From contig JABLXK010000001.1 in assembly GCA_013178095.1 (NCBI GenBank), positions 186,001 through 250,000 of the forward strand: a stretch of DNA of 64,000 nt, read 5' to 3'. Both the position numbers and the translations under genes were made by a program. Positions 1-7,568 of the stretch are shown here, one piece after another (the stretch's first letter is position 1; each line of letters starts with the position of its first letter). The notes beneath the pieces were generated by a model. It was not told the DNA's origin and did no database searches. It saw only the letters and a program-made list of their open reading frames with translations. The DNA comes from Anaerolineae bacterium. Lineage in GTDB: Bacteria > Chloroflexota > Anaerolineae > Anaerolineales > Anaerolineaceae.

Positions 1-167
1 ATGCGCACGAAGGCGTTCTGGGTGAGAAAGATGTCCAGCGGCGGGCGAACCCGCTGCATCTCCTCATCTTTCGGTTCCCAGCGGATGGCGCTGTGGTAAG
101 GGATGCGGGTGCGCTGCGGCTTTAATCCGTTGTTATCCGATAATTTCACTCGCGGAGGGTTATTCAA
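1..167 (-). CDS. N-terminal fragment of a probable JAB/JAMM isopeptidase (partial)
   Basis: This is the last visible gene of the ubiquitin-like operon and it is cut by the window edge after 55 codons. I chose a TTG start at 167 because a CGGAG ribosome site sits 8 nt upstream and the frame stays open to the edge; an in-frame ATG at 59 is the alternative. The visible end contains PPLDIFLTQNAFVR, which resembles the first strand and helix of bacterial JAB/MPN proteins (hydrophobic strand, then L-x-Q-x-A). The metal-binding E and HxHxxxD motifs would lie outside the window, so the call rests on this short match and on position, since JAB peptidases commonly close such operons. It starts 27 nt after the ubiquitin-like gene, so the two are probably co-transcribed. 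Any other operon-linked protein remains possible. Confidence 0.45.
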   Translation of the reverse strand, partial: MNNPPRVKLSDNNGLKPQRTRIPYHSAIRWEPKDEEMQRVRPPLDIFLTQNAFVR

Positions 168-194
168 GGCGGCAGCTCCGGATTTTATTCTCCG

Positions 195-461
195 TTATCC
201 CGCGGTGATGTCGGCAGTGATCATCAGGCGGTCGTTATCGGGCACGGCAGCGCTGCTGAGGGTTTCATCGTCCTTCAGTTCGCGGCCGAGCGCCTTGCTA
301 TCCAACCGGTAGCTTACCGGCCGGCCATCCGGGCCGACAGTGGGCAGTTCCAGGGTGGTAGCCAATTCAGGCACCAATTCCTTCACAGCCACGTCATCGG
401 GTACTTCCGCGTTGCGGGTACCTCCGGAGGGTAAAACAAGCGTTACGTTTTTGTCAGCCAT
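195..461 (-). CDS. Free ubiquitin-like protein (EsaB/YukD-like)
   Basis: An 88-residue protein of beta-grasp size. The sequence starts with VTLVLPSGGTR and has the hydrophobic pattern of EsaB/YukD ubiquitin-like proteins. It is about 68 percent identical (60 of 88 positions by my count) to the N-terminal domain of the neighbouring E2 protein, so the two arose by duplication. It ends in DITAG with a single Gly rather than the Gly-Gly of classical ubiquitin; if it is conjugated, this Gly is the likely activated residue, and no C-terminal trimming would be needed. An AAAGGA ribosome site precedes the ATG. It lies 14 nt after the E2 gene and 27 nt before the possible JAB gene. Inferred role: the modifier that the E1 activates and the E2 carries. 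A non-conjugated structural role, as for YukD in type VII secretion, is the alternative; no secretion genes are nearby. Confidence 0.8.
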   Translation of the reverse strand: MADKNVTLVLPSGGTRNAEVPDDVAVKELVPELATTLELPTVGPDGRPVSYRLDSKALGRELKDDETLSSAAVPDNDRLMITADITAG

Positions 462-475
462 CTTCTTTTTCCTTT

Positions 476-1321
476 CTATTTGAGTCTGATTTTGGGTTTC
501 GCCACGCTCAGCGGCTTGTTGAACTTGATGCGTTCCGGCCGCAGCAATTCGCGTGAATCGACGGGAAAATATTTGGGATTCTTTTTACGGAATTCCCGGC
601 ACCATTTGGCGGCTTCCATGTCCCACGGAAAAGGGGGTTTGGTGGGATCATCGTGGAAGTTTTTATATTCCAGCATCTCCCCCAGCATGATCACCAGGCG
701 GTCCAGCGAACGGCTGGCAGACCACCAGGCGGCGTCGATGCACACGCTGCCGTTGGCATGGTTGATGTTCGGGTGCCAGATGGGGGTCAGCCACTTCATG
801 CCCGGCCAGCGCTGCGGGTATTGGCTGTGCAGGTATATTTCCACCTGGTGATGTTCTCCGACTTTGGGATTCCCCAAACGGTCAATCCCGATAATACCTT
901 TGCATTTATAGGTGATGATGTAGCGTTCGGGCGGCAGCCCGATGCGTTCGGTTTTGGCGTTGACCTGGATCAGGTCGCTGCGCGCATCAATTTCCTGGAT
1001 AAGTTCGTAATCCTTGCGCAATCGGCGCAGGCGCGGGTTGGAATCGACCGATATGGCCCCGGCGGTGATGTCGGTGGTAATCATCAGCCGATCTTCATGC
1101 GGAATCCCGCTGCTGGATAAAGTCTCATTCTCGCGCAGTTCGCGCCCCAGCGCCTTGCTGTCCATGCGGTACCCCATCGGACGGCCGTCAGGGCCGACGA
1201 TGGGCAGGCCGAGCAGCGAGGTGAGTTCAGCCAACAGGTCGCGCACCGCCACGTCATCCGGCATATCCGCCCGGCGTGTGCTTCCGTTGGGTAAAACGAG
1301 TGTTACTGGTATATCCGCCAT
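476..1321 (-). CDS. Ubiquitin-like domain fused to E2 ubiquitin-conjugating enzyme
   Basis: A 281-residue two-domain protein. Residues 1-88 form an EsaB/YukD-like ubiquitin fold almost duplicating the free modifier downstream. Residues about 95-255 form an E2 (UBC) domain with the diagnostic HPN motif (H183-P184-N185) followed by G191-S-V-C194; Cys194 is the expected thioester cysteine, and the WW pair after it matches the E2 core. Both motif order and spacing are close to those of eukaryotic E2s. I chose the ATG at 1321, because the GGAGG upstream fits it and the protein then starts with the same MAD-x-x-VTLVLP as the free modifier; the frame is open 20 codons further. The first domain ends in DITAG, the same sequence that terminates the free modifier, so cleavage there would release a second modifier. 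It follows the RING gene by 25 nt. Confidence 0.85.
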   Translation of the reverse strand: MADIPVTLVLPNGSTRRADMPDDVAVRDLLAELTSLLGLPIVGPDGRPMGYRMDSKALGRELRENETLSSSGIPHEDRLMITTDITAGAISVDSNPRLRRLRKDYELIQEIDARSDLIQVNAKTERIGLPPERYIITYKCKGIIGIDRLGNPKVGEHHQVEIYLHSQYPQRWPGMKWLTPIWHPNINHANGSVCIDAAWWSASRSLDRLVIMLGEMLEYKNFHDDPTKPPFPWDMEAAKWCREFRKKNPKYFPVDSRELLRPERIKFNKPLSVAKPKIRLK

Positions 1322-1346
1322 CCGTTCCTCCAAGTAGACAATGAAT

Positions 1347-2237
1347 TCATAGCTCGTTCCGGTGAGCCACACCGCAAGCACCGGTCAGGTCCCAACAATC
1401 CTGATGGTGCCATGTACCGCATTCGGGACAGATCATTTTTCTGTCGTTCTTGTTGACTTTTTCCAGGCAATACGGGCAGACATGTTCCTCTTCGCCCATC
1501 AGTTTAACGTCGTTATTCTGCGGGGTTTTGGATTTTTTAATCGCAGCGGGTTTGGCAGCCGCGAGCTGCTTAACAGCGGGTTTGACTGCACGGCCGGTTT
1601 TTATGGTTTTTGAAGTGGATTTAGAAGCAGCATTAACCCGCACCGGTTTGGCAGAGACAGCCTTTTTGGCGGTTTTGGTGATCTTTTTGACCTGCTTGCC
1701 GACATCACGCGTGACCTGCCAATTGGCCGGGTTGATAGTATTGATCACCGGCTGCACCCGTTCGCTCAAGGAAACCTGCGGCTGGATGCTCTGAATTGGC
1801 TGCGGCGCGGGCGCAGGTGCGGATTGCGCCTGAATCCTGGCGGGTTTGCGGCGCCTGCGCAGGAAAAACAGCGTCGGCAGCGCGACCAGCAGAATCAGAA
1901 TAAACTGAGCGGCATCGCTGGGGATGGGCATGGCGAAAGTAAAATTGCGGGTCAGAAATGACAGGCGATAGGTGCCATCGTAGAAATAGTCGATCACCAG
2001 CAGCGCCATCACCTCCGAGAGCAGGGCAATTAAAAATAAAACAAACCCCGGCAAGCGGTGGAAAAACAAGCGGCATGCCAGGCTGCCGATGAAAGCAACC
2101 GCCAGCAAAATGATGATGCGCAGCCAGAATTCATCCAGGTCCGGCCGGGCGGAGAAGTAGATGATCGCTGCCAACCCAGCCGCCAGGCAAATCGCCAGGA
2201 GCGCCAGCCATTTCAGAAATCCATTGATCACTTTCAT
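1347..2237 (-). CDS. Membrane-anchored RING-finger protein, E3-ligase candidate
   Basis: A 296-residue protein. Four hydrophobic segments (about residues 8-28, 39-56, 63-83 and 108-126) are followed by an RRRRK stop-transfer stretch, a long Pro/Ala/Lys-rich linker (about 135-245) and a C-terminal zinc domain. The zinc domain has C254-x2-C257, C270-x2-C273, H277/H278, C281, C288 and H292, the eight-ligand cross-brace spacing of prokaryotic RING fingers (CPxCGTWHHxxCW). It would place the RING in the cytoplasm on a flexible tether. Its ATG overlaps the E1 stop codon (ATGA), which indicates translational coupling to the activating enzyme, and the E2 gene follows directly. In that setting an E3-like role, bringing charged E2 to membrane substrates, is the simplest reading, but it is inferred. 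A RING used only for protein binding is the alternative. Confidence 0.72.
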   Translation of the reverse strand: MKVINGFLKWLALLAICLAAGLAAIIYFSARPDLDEFWLRIIILLAVAFIGSLACRLFFHRLPGFVLFLIALLSEVMALLVIDYFYDGTYRLSFLTRNFTFAMPIPSDAAQFILILLVALPTLFFLRRRRKPARIQAQSAPAPAPQPIQSIQPQVSLSERVQPVINTINPANWQVTRDVGKQVKKITKTAKKAVSAKPVRVNAASKSTSKTIKTGRAVKPAVKQLAAAKPAAIKKSKTPQNNDVKLMGEEEHVCPYCLEKVNKNDRKMICPECGTWHHQDCWDLTGACGVAHRNEL

Positions 2238-3940
2238 GCCGATTTCTTGTCCTTTACCTTGATGGTCAATTTATCCTGCTCATTTTCCTCTGGCGGGGAG
2301 GGGATTTTCAAATCCGCATCGTGCAGGATGATCCTGGGCTTGCTTTTGATCACCAGTTTGTCGTCCAATTTGATCCGTCCGGTTACCTTGATGGGGGTTT
2401 CGTAGGCCGGTTTTTCAAAGTGGGTGAAGTGCAGCGCGTCCGGCAGGTCGGCATTTAATTCGTAAAAACGGTATTCGCTGGCATTGAAAGCGCGCAGGAT
2501 GTGCAGCGCGGGCACGCCCAGGCTGGAAAGCGTGCGGGTGAGGAAATTTTCCTCCCCGTTAATGGTATGCGAGAGCTCGGTCTCGCGCAGTAGACCGCAA
2601 ACCGGGCAGTGGGCGCGATTGAAACCAACCTCGGAAATCGGCTCCAGCACCTCTTCGCGGGTGCCGCATTGCGGGCAGGTCAGCGAGAGCACCAGTTCCT
2701 GGTCCAACTCAATCACGGCTTCAGGGCCGAGGTCGCGGCGGGCGATCTTGAGCATGTCACCCAGGGTGGTGGTGTCTGAACGCAGCGGCAGCTCGGTGAT
2801 CTCGCCGTAGGTCCAATGGCTCTCGCAATCCTCCACGGGAGTGTAAGCGGTGGTATGCATTTCGTTGGTCATGCCGTTGAAGTGCATCACGTAACCGGGC
2901 TGCACCGGTTTACCGTGGATCAACTTGAGAGCTTCCTGCGCCTGGATGGAGGCGATGATCGAGGCGATGGTGGGCGTGGTGGGCACCTTGCCCAGCAGCA
3001 CGTTCTCGCGCGCCAGCAGCGGGCAGGAATAGCGCAGCGCCAGGTCGCGGCGGGCTTGTTCGGTGAGGCTGCATTCGAAGCAGGCTCCCTGGCCGGGCAC
3101 GAACACGCGCGCCAGGCCGAAAAATTCCTGGATGGCGCCGTCCACCCAGGGTTTGTCGACCCAGTAGGCGAAACGGTTGAGCGCCAGGCGCGCCTCGCGG
3201 TTATCCAGGCAGCCGACGATCACGTCCATGCGGCGGAACACACCCAACCCGATGGCAGTGGTAACGTCGCCGTGCAGGTACTGTACGTGAATGTTGGGGT
3301 TGATCTCCTTGGCGCGCGCGGCGGCCACCTCGGCTTTCTTGCGCCCGGAGTCGCTTTCGCGGAACAGGATCGAGCGCGACAGGTTGGCCAGCTCGACAGT
3401 GTCGAAATCAACGATGAAGATGTGGCCGATGCCCATCAGCACCAGGTTTTTGATCACTTCGTTGCCCAGGGCGCCGGCGCCGACCACCATGATTTTGGCA
3501 TTTTCAACTTTTTCCCTTTCCCACCAGGAAATGAACTCGAAAGTCCCCAGGCGGTCGGTCTTCAGGTTGGGGATGATCAACGGTTTTTCCAGGTTGGCAG
3601 GCAGGCGGCGCGGACCGCTGGGGAAATCTTCAGGAGAAATGCGCACGCGTTCAGCCACAGCCTGGCTGTCTGCTGAGTCGGCGATCTCATGCGCCAGGGG
3701 CAGGTTATGCTCGTCCAGGTCGGAAATGAACCAGCCCACGCCGTGGCGCGATTCGATCAGGTTGATCTCCTCCAACGCCTTGAGCGCTTCGCGCAGGGTG
3801 GAGCGGGAAATACCGAACTGTTTGATCAGATCGCGCTCGGCTGGCAACTGGAAACCGGATTTGTAAGTGCCGTCCAGCACCTGCGCAGCCAGCTTGCCGG
3901 CTACAATTTCAGATAAAGACTTGCGGGGAATTTCATCCAC
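2234..3940 (-). CDS. GntR/FadR winged helix fused to E1-type ubiquitin-activating (ThiF/MoeB) enzyme
   Basis: A 568-residue fusion. Residues about 6-75 are a GntR winged helix (LPAERDLIKQFGISRSTLREAL, then the wing HGVGWFI). Residues about 115-345 are the E1 adenylation fold: nucleotide-binding GAGALG at 154-159, acidic D178/D180, the R in NLSRS at 189, K201/K202, and CLDNREA with D246. C287-x2-C290 could bind zinc. Cys306 in RYSCPLL, before the PTTPTIASIIASIQAQEALK helix, is my candidate catalytic cysteine. A zinc ribbon (C422, C425, C445, C448) and a Lys-rich tail follow. The family adenylates a modifier C-terminus and passes it to a cysteine. The start is GTG at 3940 with GAGG 6 nt upstream. 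The gene heads the operon, and a FadR-type palindrome overlaps its promoter. The HTH-E1 fusion is one uninterrupted frame and unusual to my knowledge. Confidence 0.85.
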   Translation of the reverse strand: MDEIPRKSLSEIVAGKLAAQVLDGTYKSGFQLPAERDLIKQFGISRSTLREALKALEEINLIESRHGVGWFISDLDEHNLPLAHEIADSADSQAVAERVRISPEDFPSGPRRLPANLEKPLIIPNLKTDRLGTFEFISWWEREKVENAKIMVVGAGALGNEVIKNLVLMGIGHIFIVDFDTVELANLSRSILFRESDSGRKKAEVAAARAKEINPNIHVQYLHGDVTTAIGLGVFRRMDVIVGCLDNREARLALNRFAYWVDKPWVDGAIQEFFGLARVFVPGQGACFECSLTEQARRDLALRYSCPLLARENVLLGKVPTTPTIASIIASIQAQEALKLIHGKPVQPGYVMHFNGMTNEMHTTAYTPVEDCESHWTYGEITELPLRSDTTTLGDMLKIARRDLGPEAVIELDQELVLSLTCPQCGTREEVLEPISEVGFNRAHCPVCGLLRETELSHTINGEENFLTRTLSSLGVPALHILRAFNASEYRFYELNADLPDALHFTHFEKPAYETPIKVTGRIKLDDKLVIKSKPRIILHDADLKIPSPPEENEQDKLTIKVKDKKSA

Positions 3941-3951
3941 GGGTACCTCGC

Positions 3952-3982
3952 TTTGGTATATTGGTCAGACCACTAAACCAAA
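3952..3982 (-). promoter_or_regulatory. 31-nt palindromic operator, FadR/GntR type
   Basis: The core TGGTCAGACCA (3962-3972) is a perfect inverted repeat around position 3967 and fits the T-N-G-T-N3-A-C-N-A pattern of FadR-type operators. Outer arms TTTGGT and ACCAAA extend it to 31 nt with 13 of 15 positions paired per arm. It abuts the -10 box and covers the predicted start site, so a bound dimer should block initiation. The GntR domain of the E1 protein encoded directly downstream is the obvious candidate ligand. Confidence 0.75.
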
Positions 3983-4010
3983 GTATAGAATCATTTTTAT
4001 CGGTTGTCAA
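3982..4010 (-). promoter_or_regulatory. Sigma-70-type promoter of the ubiquitin-like operon
   Basis: On the minus strand a perfect TTGACA (4010-4005) is separated by exactly 17 nt from TATACT (3987-3982). Transcription would begin around 3975, about 35 nt before the GTG start of the E1 fusion gene. No other promoter-like sequence was seen inside the five-gene operon, where gaps are 27 nt or less. Confidence 0.8.
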
Positions 4011-4144
4011 TACTGAAATTTACTTATTAGAGGAAAGAAACAAGCGGGAGATCCAATTTATATCAGAAAAATCCCGGGTTATAAAGGTTCATGCTGAATT
4101 AAATGGGTTTAACATTTTCCTAATGGATTTCATATTGTAAATTA

Positions 4145-4173
4145 TTGACAGGGGGAATTCTTGCGATTAATAT
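4145..4173 (+). promoter_or_regulatory. Probable promoter of the C1 protease gene
   Basis: TTGACA (4145-4150), a 17-nt spacer and TAATAT (4168-4173) precede the protease start at 4294 and leave a leader of about 115 nt. The remainder of the 353-nt divergent gap (3941-4293) is AT-rich and shows no other gene or obvious structure. Confidence 0.5.
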
Positions 4174-4293
4174 TTATTAATATGTTGCGTATCCAAAAAT
4201 CTCCTGAAAATACATCGCAGGGGGATTAGAGAAATTGGAGAAACGTAAAGTTCATTTGCCAACATCAATTTACGAGAAAAGGAATTTCTGTTT

Positions 4294-7200
4294 ATGAAAA
4301 TGCGCTCCAAACCGCATACTATTTTTACTCTTTTTGTATCGTTTTCAATCTTTATGTTCGCGTTAACGAACAGCGGGATCATCTCGGCCGACGACAGTCT
4401 GCCCGGCTCCAACCCTACCTCGCTGGAAGTGTACACGGAGACCCCGACTCCTGAAAATCCTTCAGGTGAGAGCAATGCAACCGATACCGGAGAAACCCCA
4501 TTGTCGGAATCGACAGCCGATTCTGGTTTTGAGTCCACGCAGCCTGGCAATCCTGAAATCACCGAAAGCCAAACGCCGTCCTCTATAAGCACCGAAACTC
4601 CGGCGGCGATCAACGAAACCCTGGGTGTAATCCAGACGGAAACACCGATGGAGACGCCGACGGAAACACCAACCGCCGCGCTGACCGAGACGCTGACGCC
4701 GACTGCCTCAGCCACACCGGATGAAAGCATGCAGTGGTCGCTGCAAATCGATGCGATCAGCAAGAGCGTTTACTCTCAGGCCAGCGCGTTGACCTCCGAT
4801 TTTCTGTCGCAAGGCCTTGACAGCGAATTAAGCGCGCAGGGCGGCGGTTTATATAGCATGACCATCAACGGAGAAGATGGAATGCAGGAGATCCGCGATG
4901 TGCTGTATGGAGAGCTGGGCGACGCGGTGCGATTCATCGGCGGTTCAGCCGAGATCACGATTGAAATGCCCCTGGAAAGTACGCAGGAGATCAGCATCGC
5001 GCTCGAAAGCAATCCCTCCACCGGATACGAATGGCAGATTGTGCAGGCTGAAAGCGAAGGGGCTGGCATGTCGGGCGACAGCGCCTACCTGGGACGCGGG
5101 GGGATCGGCGCGCCGGATATGGTCACGCTGACCCTCAAACCCGCACAGATCGGCAGCGCCACCATCCGCCTGGTTTATAAACGCCCCTTTGAACCTGAGC
5201 CGCAGATTACGCGCCATTTGACCATCCGTTTCAGCCAGTCGGTTAATCAAATCGACCTGAGCGATCCCAACCCGCCGGCTGCCGTTGGCGCGGAGGAAGC
5301 GCTGACTGCTATGGGCGCAACTGAGGAGACTCTTAGCGCTCAGGCAGAATTGCCAGCCGCTTTTGACTGGCGTGTGGGCGACGCAACCCACCCGGCCATC
5401 AACATCCCCATCCGCAACCAGGGTAGCTGCGGTTCATGCTGGGCATTCGGCACAGTGGGCGTGATGGAAGGCGCCATGGTCAAGGCCGGCATGCCGGTGA
5501 CCGATCTCTCGGAACAATTCCTGGTTTCCTGCAACAAGGATGGCTGGGATTGCGACGGCGGCTGGATCGCGCACAAGTACCACACCAACACCCTTGGCAA
5601 AAGCCAGAGTGTGATCGGGGCAGTGCTGGAAAGCGACATGCCCTACACCGCAACCGATGGGGGCTGCTACAACGTTTCCAATCATCCGTATAAATTATCC
5701 AGTTACGCGTCAACTTCCGGCGCCAGTGTGTCAGCGATCAAGAACGCGATCTATACCTATGGCCCGGTCCTGGCAACAGTTTGCAGCGGTCCTGCTTTCC
5801 ATGCATATTATTCCTGGTATACCAGCGATCTGGGTGTTTTCTCAACCAATGAAAGCAGCCAATGCGGCAGCGATGGCGTCAACCACGTGATCGTATTGGT
5901 GGGTTGGAATGACGCGGGCGGTTACTGGATCCTGCGCAACAGTTGGGATACCTGGTGGGGCGAAGACGGCTATATGCGCATCGCTTACGGCACATCGAAG
6001 GTCGCCAAATACATCTCCTGGGCAACCTACACCACGCCGCTGGCGCCCGCGCCACTGATGCTCTACCCGGCCAAAGAAGCGCTTACCATGGACAATACAC
6101 CCGAGTTCACCTGGCAAACCTCCGTCAACGCGGTTTCGTACGAAATCCAGATCGCGACCAGCTCGACTTTCTCGGCGACATCACTCATCAAGGACCAAGC
6201 CGGCATCACTAGCTTGACCTATACATCCAGCGCATTACCGGATGGCCGTTATTACTGGCGCGTACGCGGTTTGAACGCTTACAATGCCTACGGCAAGTGG
6301 AGCGCTTACCGCGCTTTCACAGTCGACACCACCGCGCCCCTGCCGCCGAACTTGTATAAACCGCTGACCGCCGCGACCGCGATCGGCACGCCCACGTTCA
6401 CCTGGGTCAAGTCCTCCACGGCGGTTTATTATCAATTCGAATATGGCACTTCAACCGATTACAACTCATACTTGTATCGATCGGGGGAAACGACCTCGCT
6501 CAGCCACAAACCACCCATCATGGCCCCAAAAGTGACCTATTACTGGTTCGCGCGCGCGCGGGATAAAGCCGGCAACTGGAGCGCCTGGAGCGCGCCATTT
6601 ACGATTACCATCGAACCAACTGTTCCGCTCAGGCCAATACTCAATACGCCGCTCAACGGAGAATTCAAGAACGACAACACTCCCGAATTGACCTGGAAAG
6701 CAGTCGATTACGGCGCGAATTACCATGTGCAAGTCTCCAAATCCTCGTCGTTTTCCATTTTAGTGCCCAAGGATGTGGACCAGGAAGGCGTCAGCGCATT
6801 GAGCCATACTGTCTCTACATTGACAGACGGTAAATATTATTGGCGCGTACGCGCCCGCAACGTGAACGGCGCGTATGGTTCCTGGAGCTCGATCCGTTAT
6901 TTCACGGTGGATACCATTGCGCCTCCCGCTCCGGTGCAGGTGCTGCCCGAGGACGTATCCACCAAGATCGGCACACCTACTTTCAGTTGGAAAGCCTCGC
7001 CAACCGCCAGCAAATACCTGTTTGCTTACAATACCAGCGGATCAACCAGCAGCTTCAGCTACACCTCTGCCTTGCTTGCCACGCTATCCCACCGGCCTCC
7101 GACCATGGCAGCCAAGACCCAATACTACTGGTTCGTGCGTGCGGTCGATAAGGCCGGCAACCAGAGTGGTTGGAGCGAGCCCTTCCTTGTATATATCGAA

Positions 7201-7497
7201 CCCACTGTTCCAACACGGGTTTCGTTGTCATCGCCCTATAGCGGCGCGAAATCCACCAGCACGACCGTGACGTTGGCCTGGAAGGCGGTAACATACGGCA
7301 ATATCTATCAAATCCAGATCGACAACAGCTCGGGATTTGGCAGCGTCGATTACGCCTACGATTCAGCAGCGGGCGCCACCTCGCGGGATGTTGGTCCGCT
7401 GCCGGCCGGCCGCTGGTATTGGCGGGTCAGCGCCAGGAACCTCAACGGCGTGAACGGCCCCTGGAGCTCCTACCGCTACTTCACGGTGACACCCTAG
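4294..7497 (+). CDS. Secreted papain-family (C1A) cysteine protease with built-in chagasin-like inhibitor domain
   Basis: A 1067-residue secreted protein. An N-terminal hydrophobic segment (residues about 8-30) is followed by a Thr/Pro/Glu-rich stretch (about 40-145). Residues about 215-313 match chagasin (I42) cysteine-protease inhibitors, with all three inhibitory loops visible: NPSTGY 240-245, the GRGG loop near 267-270, and RPF 297-299. The papain domain runs from about 352 to 580 with oxyanion Gln376, catalytic Cys382 (GSCGSCWAF), His531 and Asn549 (RNSWDTWWGEDG). About five Ig/FN3-like repeats (YYWRVRARN-type) fill 585-1067. A propeptide normally keeps papains inactive; here a chagasin fold occupies that position, so autoinhibition in cis is a reasonable inference. 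A ribosome site AAAGGA lies upstream, and a terminator follows. Likely role: extracellular protein or peptide breakdown, or cell-surface processing. Confidence 0.88.
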   Translation: MKMRSKPHTIFTLFVSFSIFMFALTNSGIISADDSLPGSNPTSLEVYTETPTPENPSGESNATDTGETPLSESTADSGFESTQPGNPEITESQTPSSISTETPAAINETLGVIQTETPMETPTETPTAALTETLTPTASATPDESMQWSLQIDAISKSVYSQASALTSDFLSQGLDSELSAQGGGLYSMTINGEDGMQEIRDVLYGELGDAVRFIGGSAEITIEMPLESTQEISIALESNPSTGYEWQIVQAESEGAGMSGDSAYLGRGGIGAPDMVTLTLKPAQIGSATIRLVYKRPFEPEPQITRHLTIRFSQSVNQIDLSDPNPPAAVGAEEALTAMGATEETLSAQAELPAAFDWRVGDATHPAINIPIRNQGSCGSCWAFGTVGVMEGAMVKAGMPVTDLSEQFLVSCNKDGWDCDGGWIAHKYHTNTLGKSQSVIGAVLESDMPYTATDGGCYNVSNHPYKLSSYASTSGASVSAIKNAIYTYGPVLATVCSGPAFHAYYSWYTSDLGVFSTNESSQCGSDGVNHVIVLVGWNDAGGYWILRNSWDTWWGEDGYMRIAYGTSKVAKYISWATYTTPLAPAPLMLYPAKEALTMDNTPEFTWQTSVNAVSYEIQIATSSTFSATSLIKDQAGITSLTYTSSALPDGRYYWRVRGLNAYNAYGKWSAYRAFTVDTTAPLPPNLYKPLTAATAIGTPTFTWVKSSTAVYYQFEYGTSTDYNSYLYRSGETTSLSHKPPIMAPKVTYYWFARARDKAGNWSAWSAPFTITIEPTVPLRPILNTPLNGEFKNDNTPELTWKAVDYGANYHVQVSKSSSFSILVPKDVDQEGVSALSHTVSTLTDGKYYWRVRARNVNGAYGSWSSIRYFTVDTIAPPAPVQVLPEDVSTKIGTPTFSWKASPTASKYLFAYNTSGSTSSFSYTSALLATLSHRPPTMAAKTQYYWFVRAVDKAGNQSGWSEPFLVYIEPTVPTRVSLSSPYSGAKSTSTTVTLAWKAVTYGNIYQIQIDNSSGFGSVDYAYDSAAGATSRDVGPLPAGRWYWRVSARNLNGVNGPWSSYRYFTVTP

Positions 7498-7504
7498 CAC
7501 GAAC

Positions 7505-7534
7505 AAAGAGTCCGGAACTTTTCCGGGCTCTTTT
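7505..7534 (+). terminator. Rho-independent terminator after the C1 protease
   Basis: A GC-rich hairpin (AAAGAGTCCGGAA paired with TTCCGGGCTCTTT around a short loop) runs into a T tract 8 nt after the stop codon. The next gene starts at 7569, so it probably has its own promoter; a TATAAT occurs at 7544-7549. Confidence 0.7.
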
Positions 7535-7568
7535 CGTTATGGTTATAATGATGGCTCAGGAGGAGAGC

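Noticed and set aside
195..1321. Type VII secretion link for the YukD-like proteins
   Set aside because: No EssC-type ATPase, WXG100 or EsaA/EssB genes are present; the E1, RING and E2 context points to conjugation.
2816..3676. 286-codon plus-strand frame inside the E1 gene
   Set aside because: It mirrors the E1 coding sequence and is His/Gly/Ala-rich; the minus frame holds GAGALG and other E1 motifs.
1..4010. Antiphage-island assignment for the ubiquitin-like operon
   Set aside because: No CD-NTase, nuclease, integrase or other defence gene is in the window, so a defence role is possible but unsupported here.
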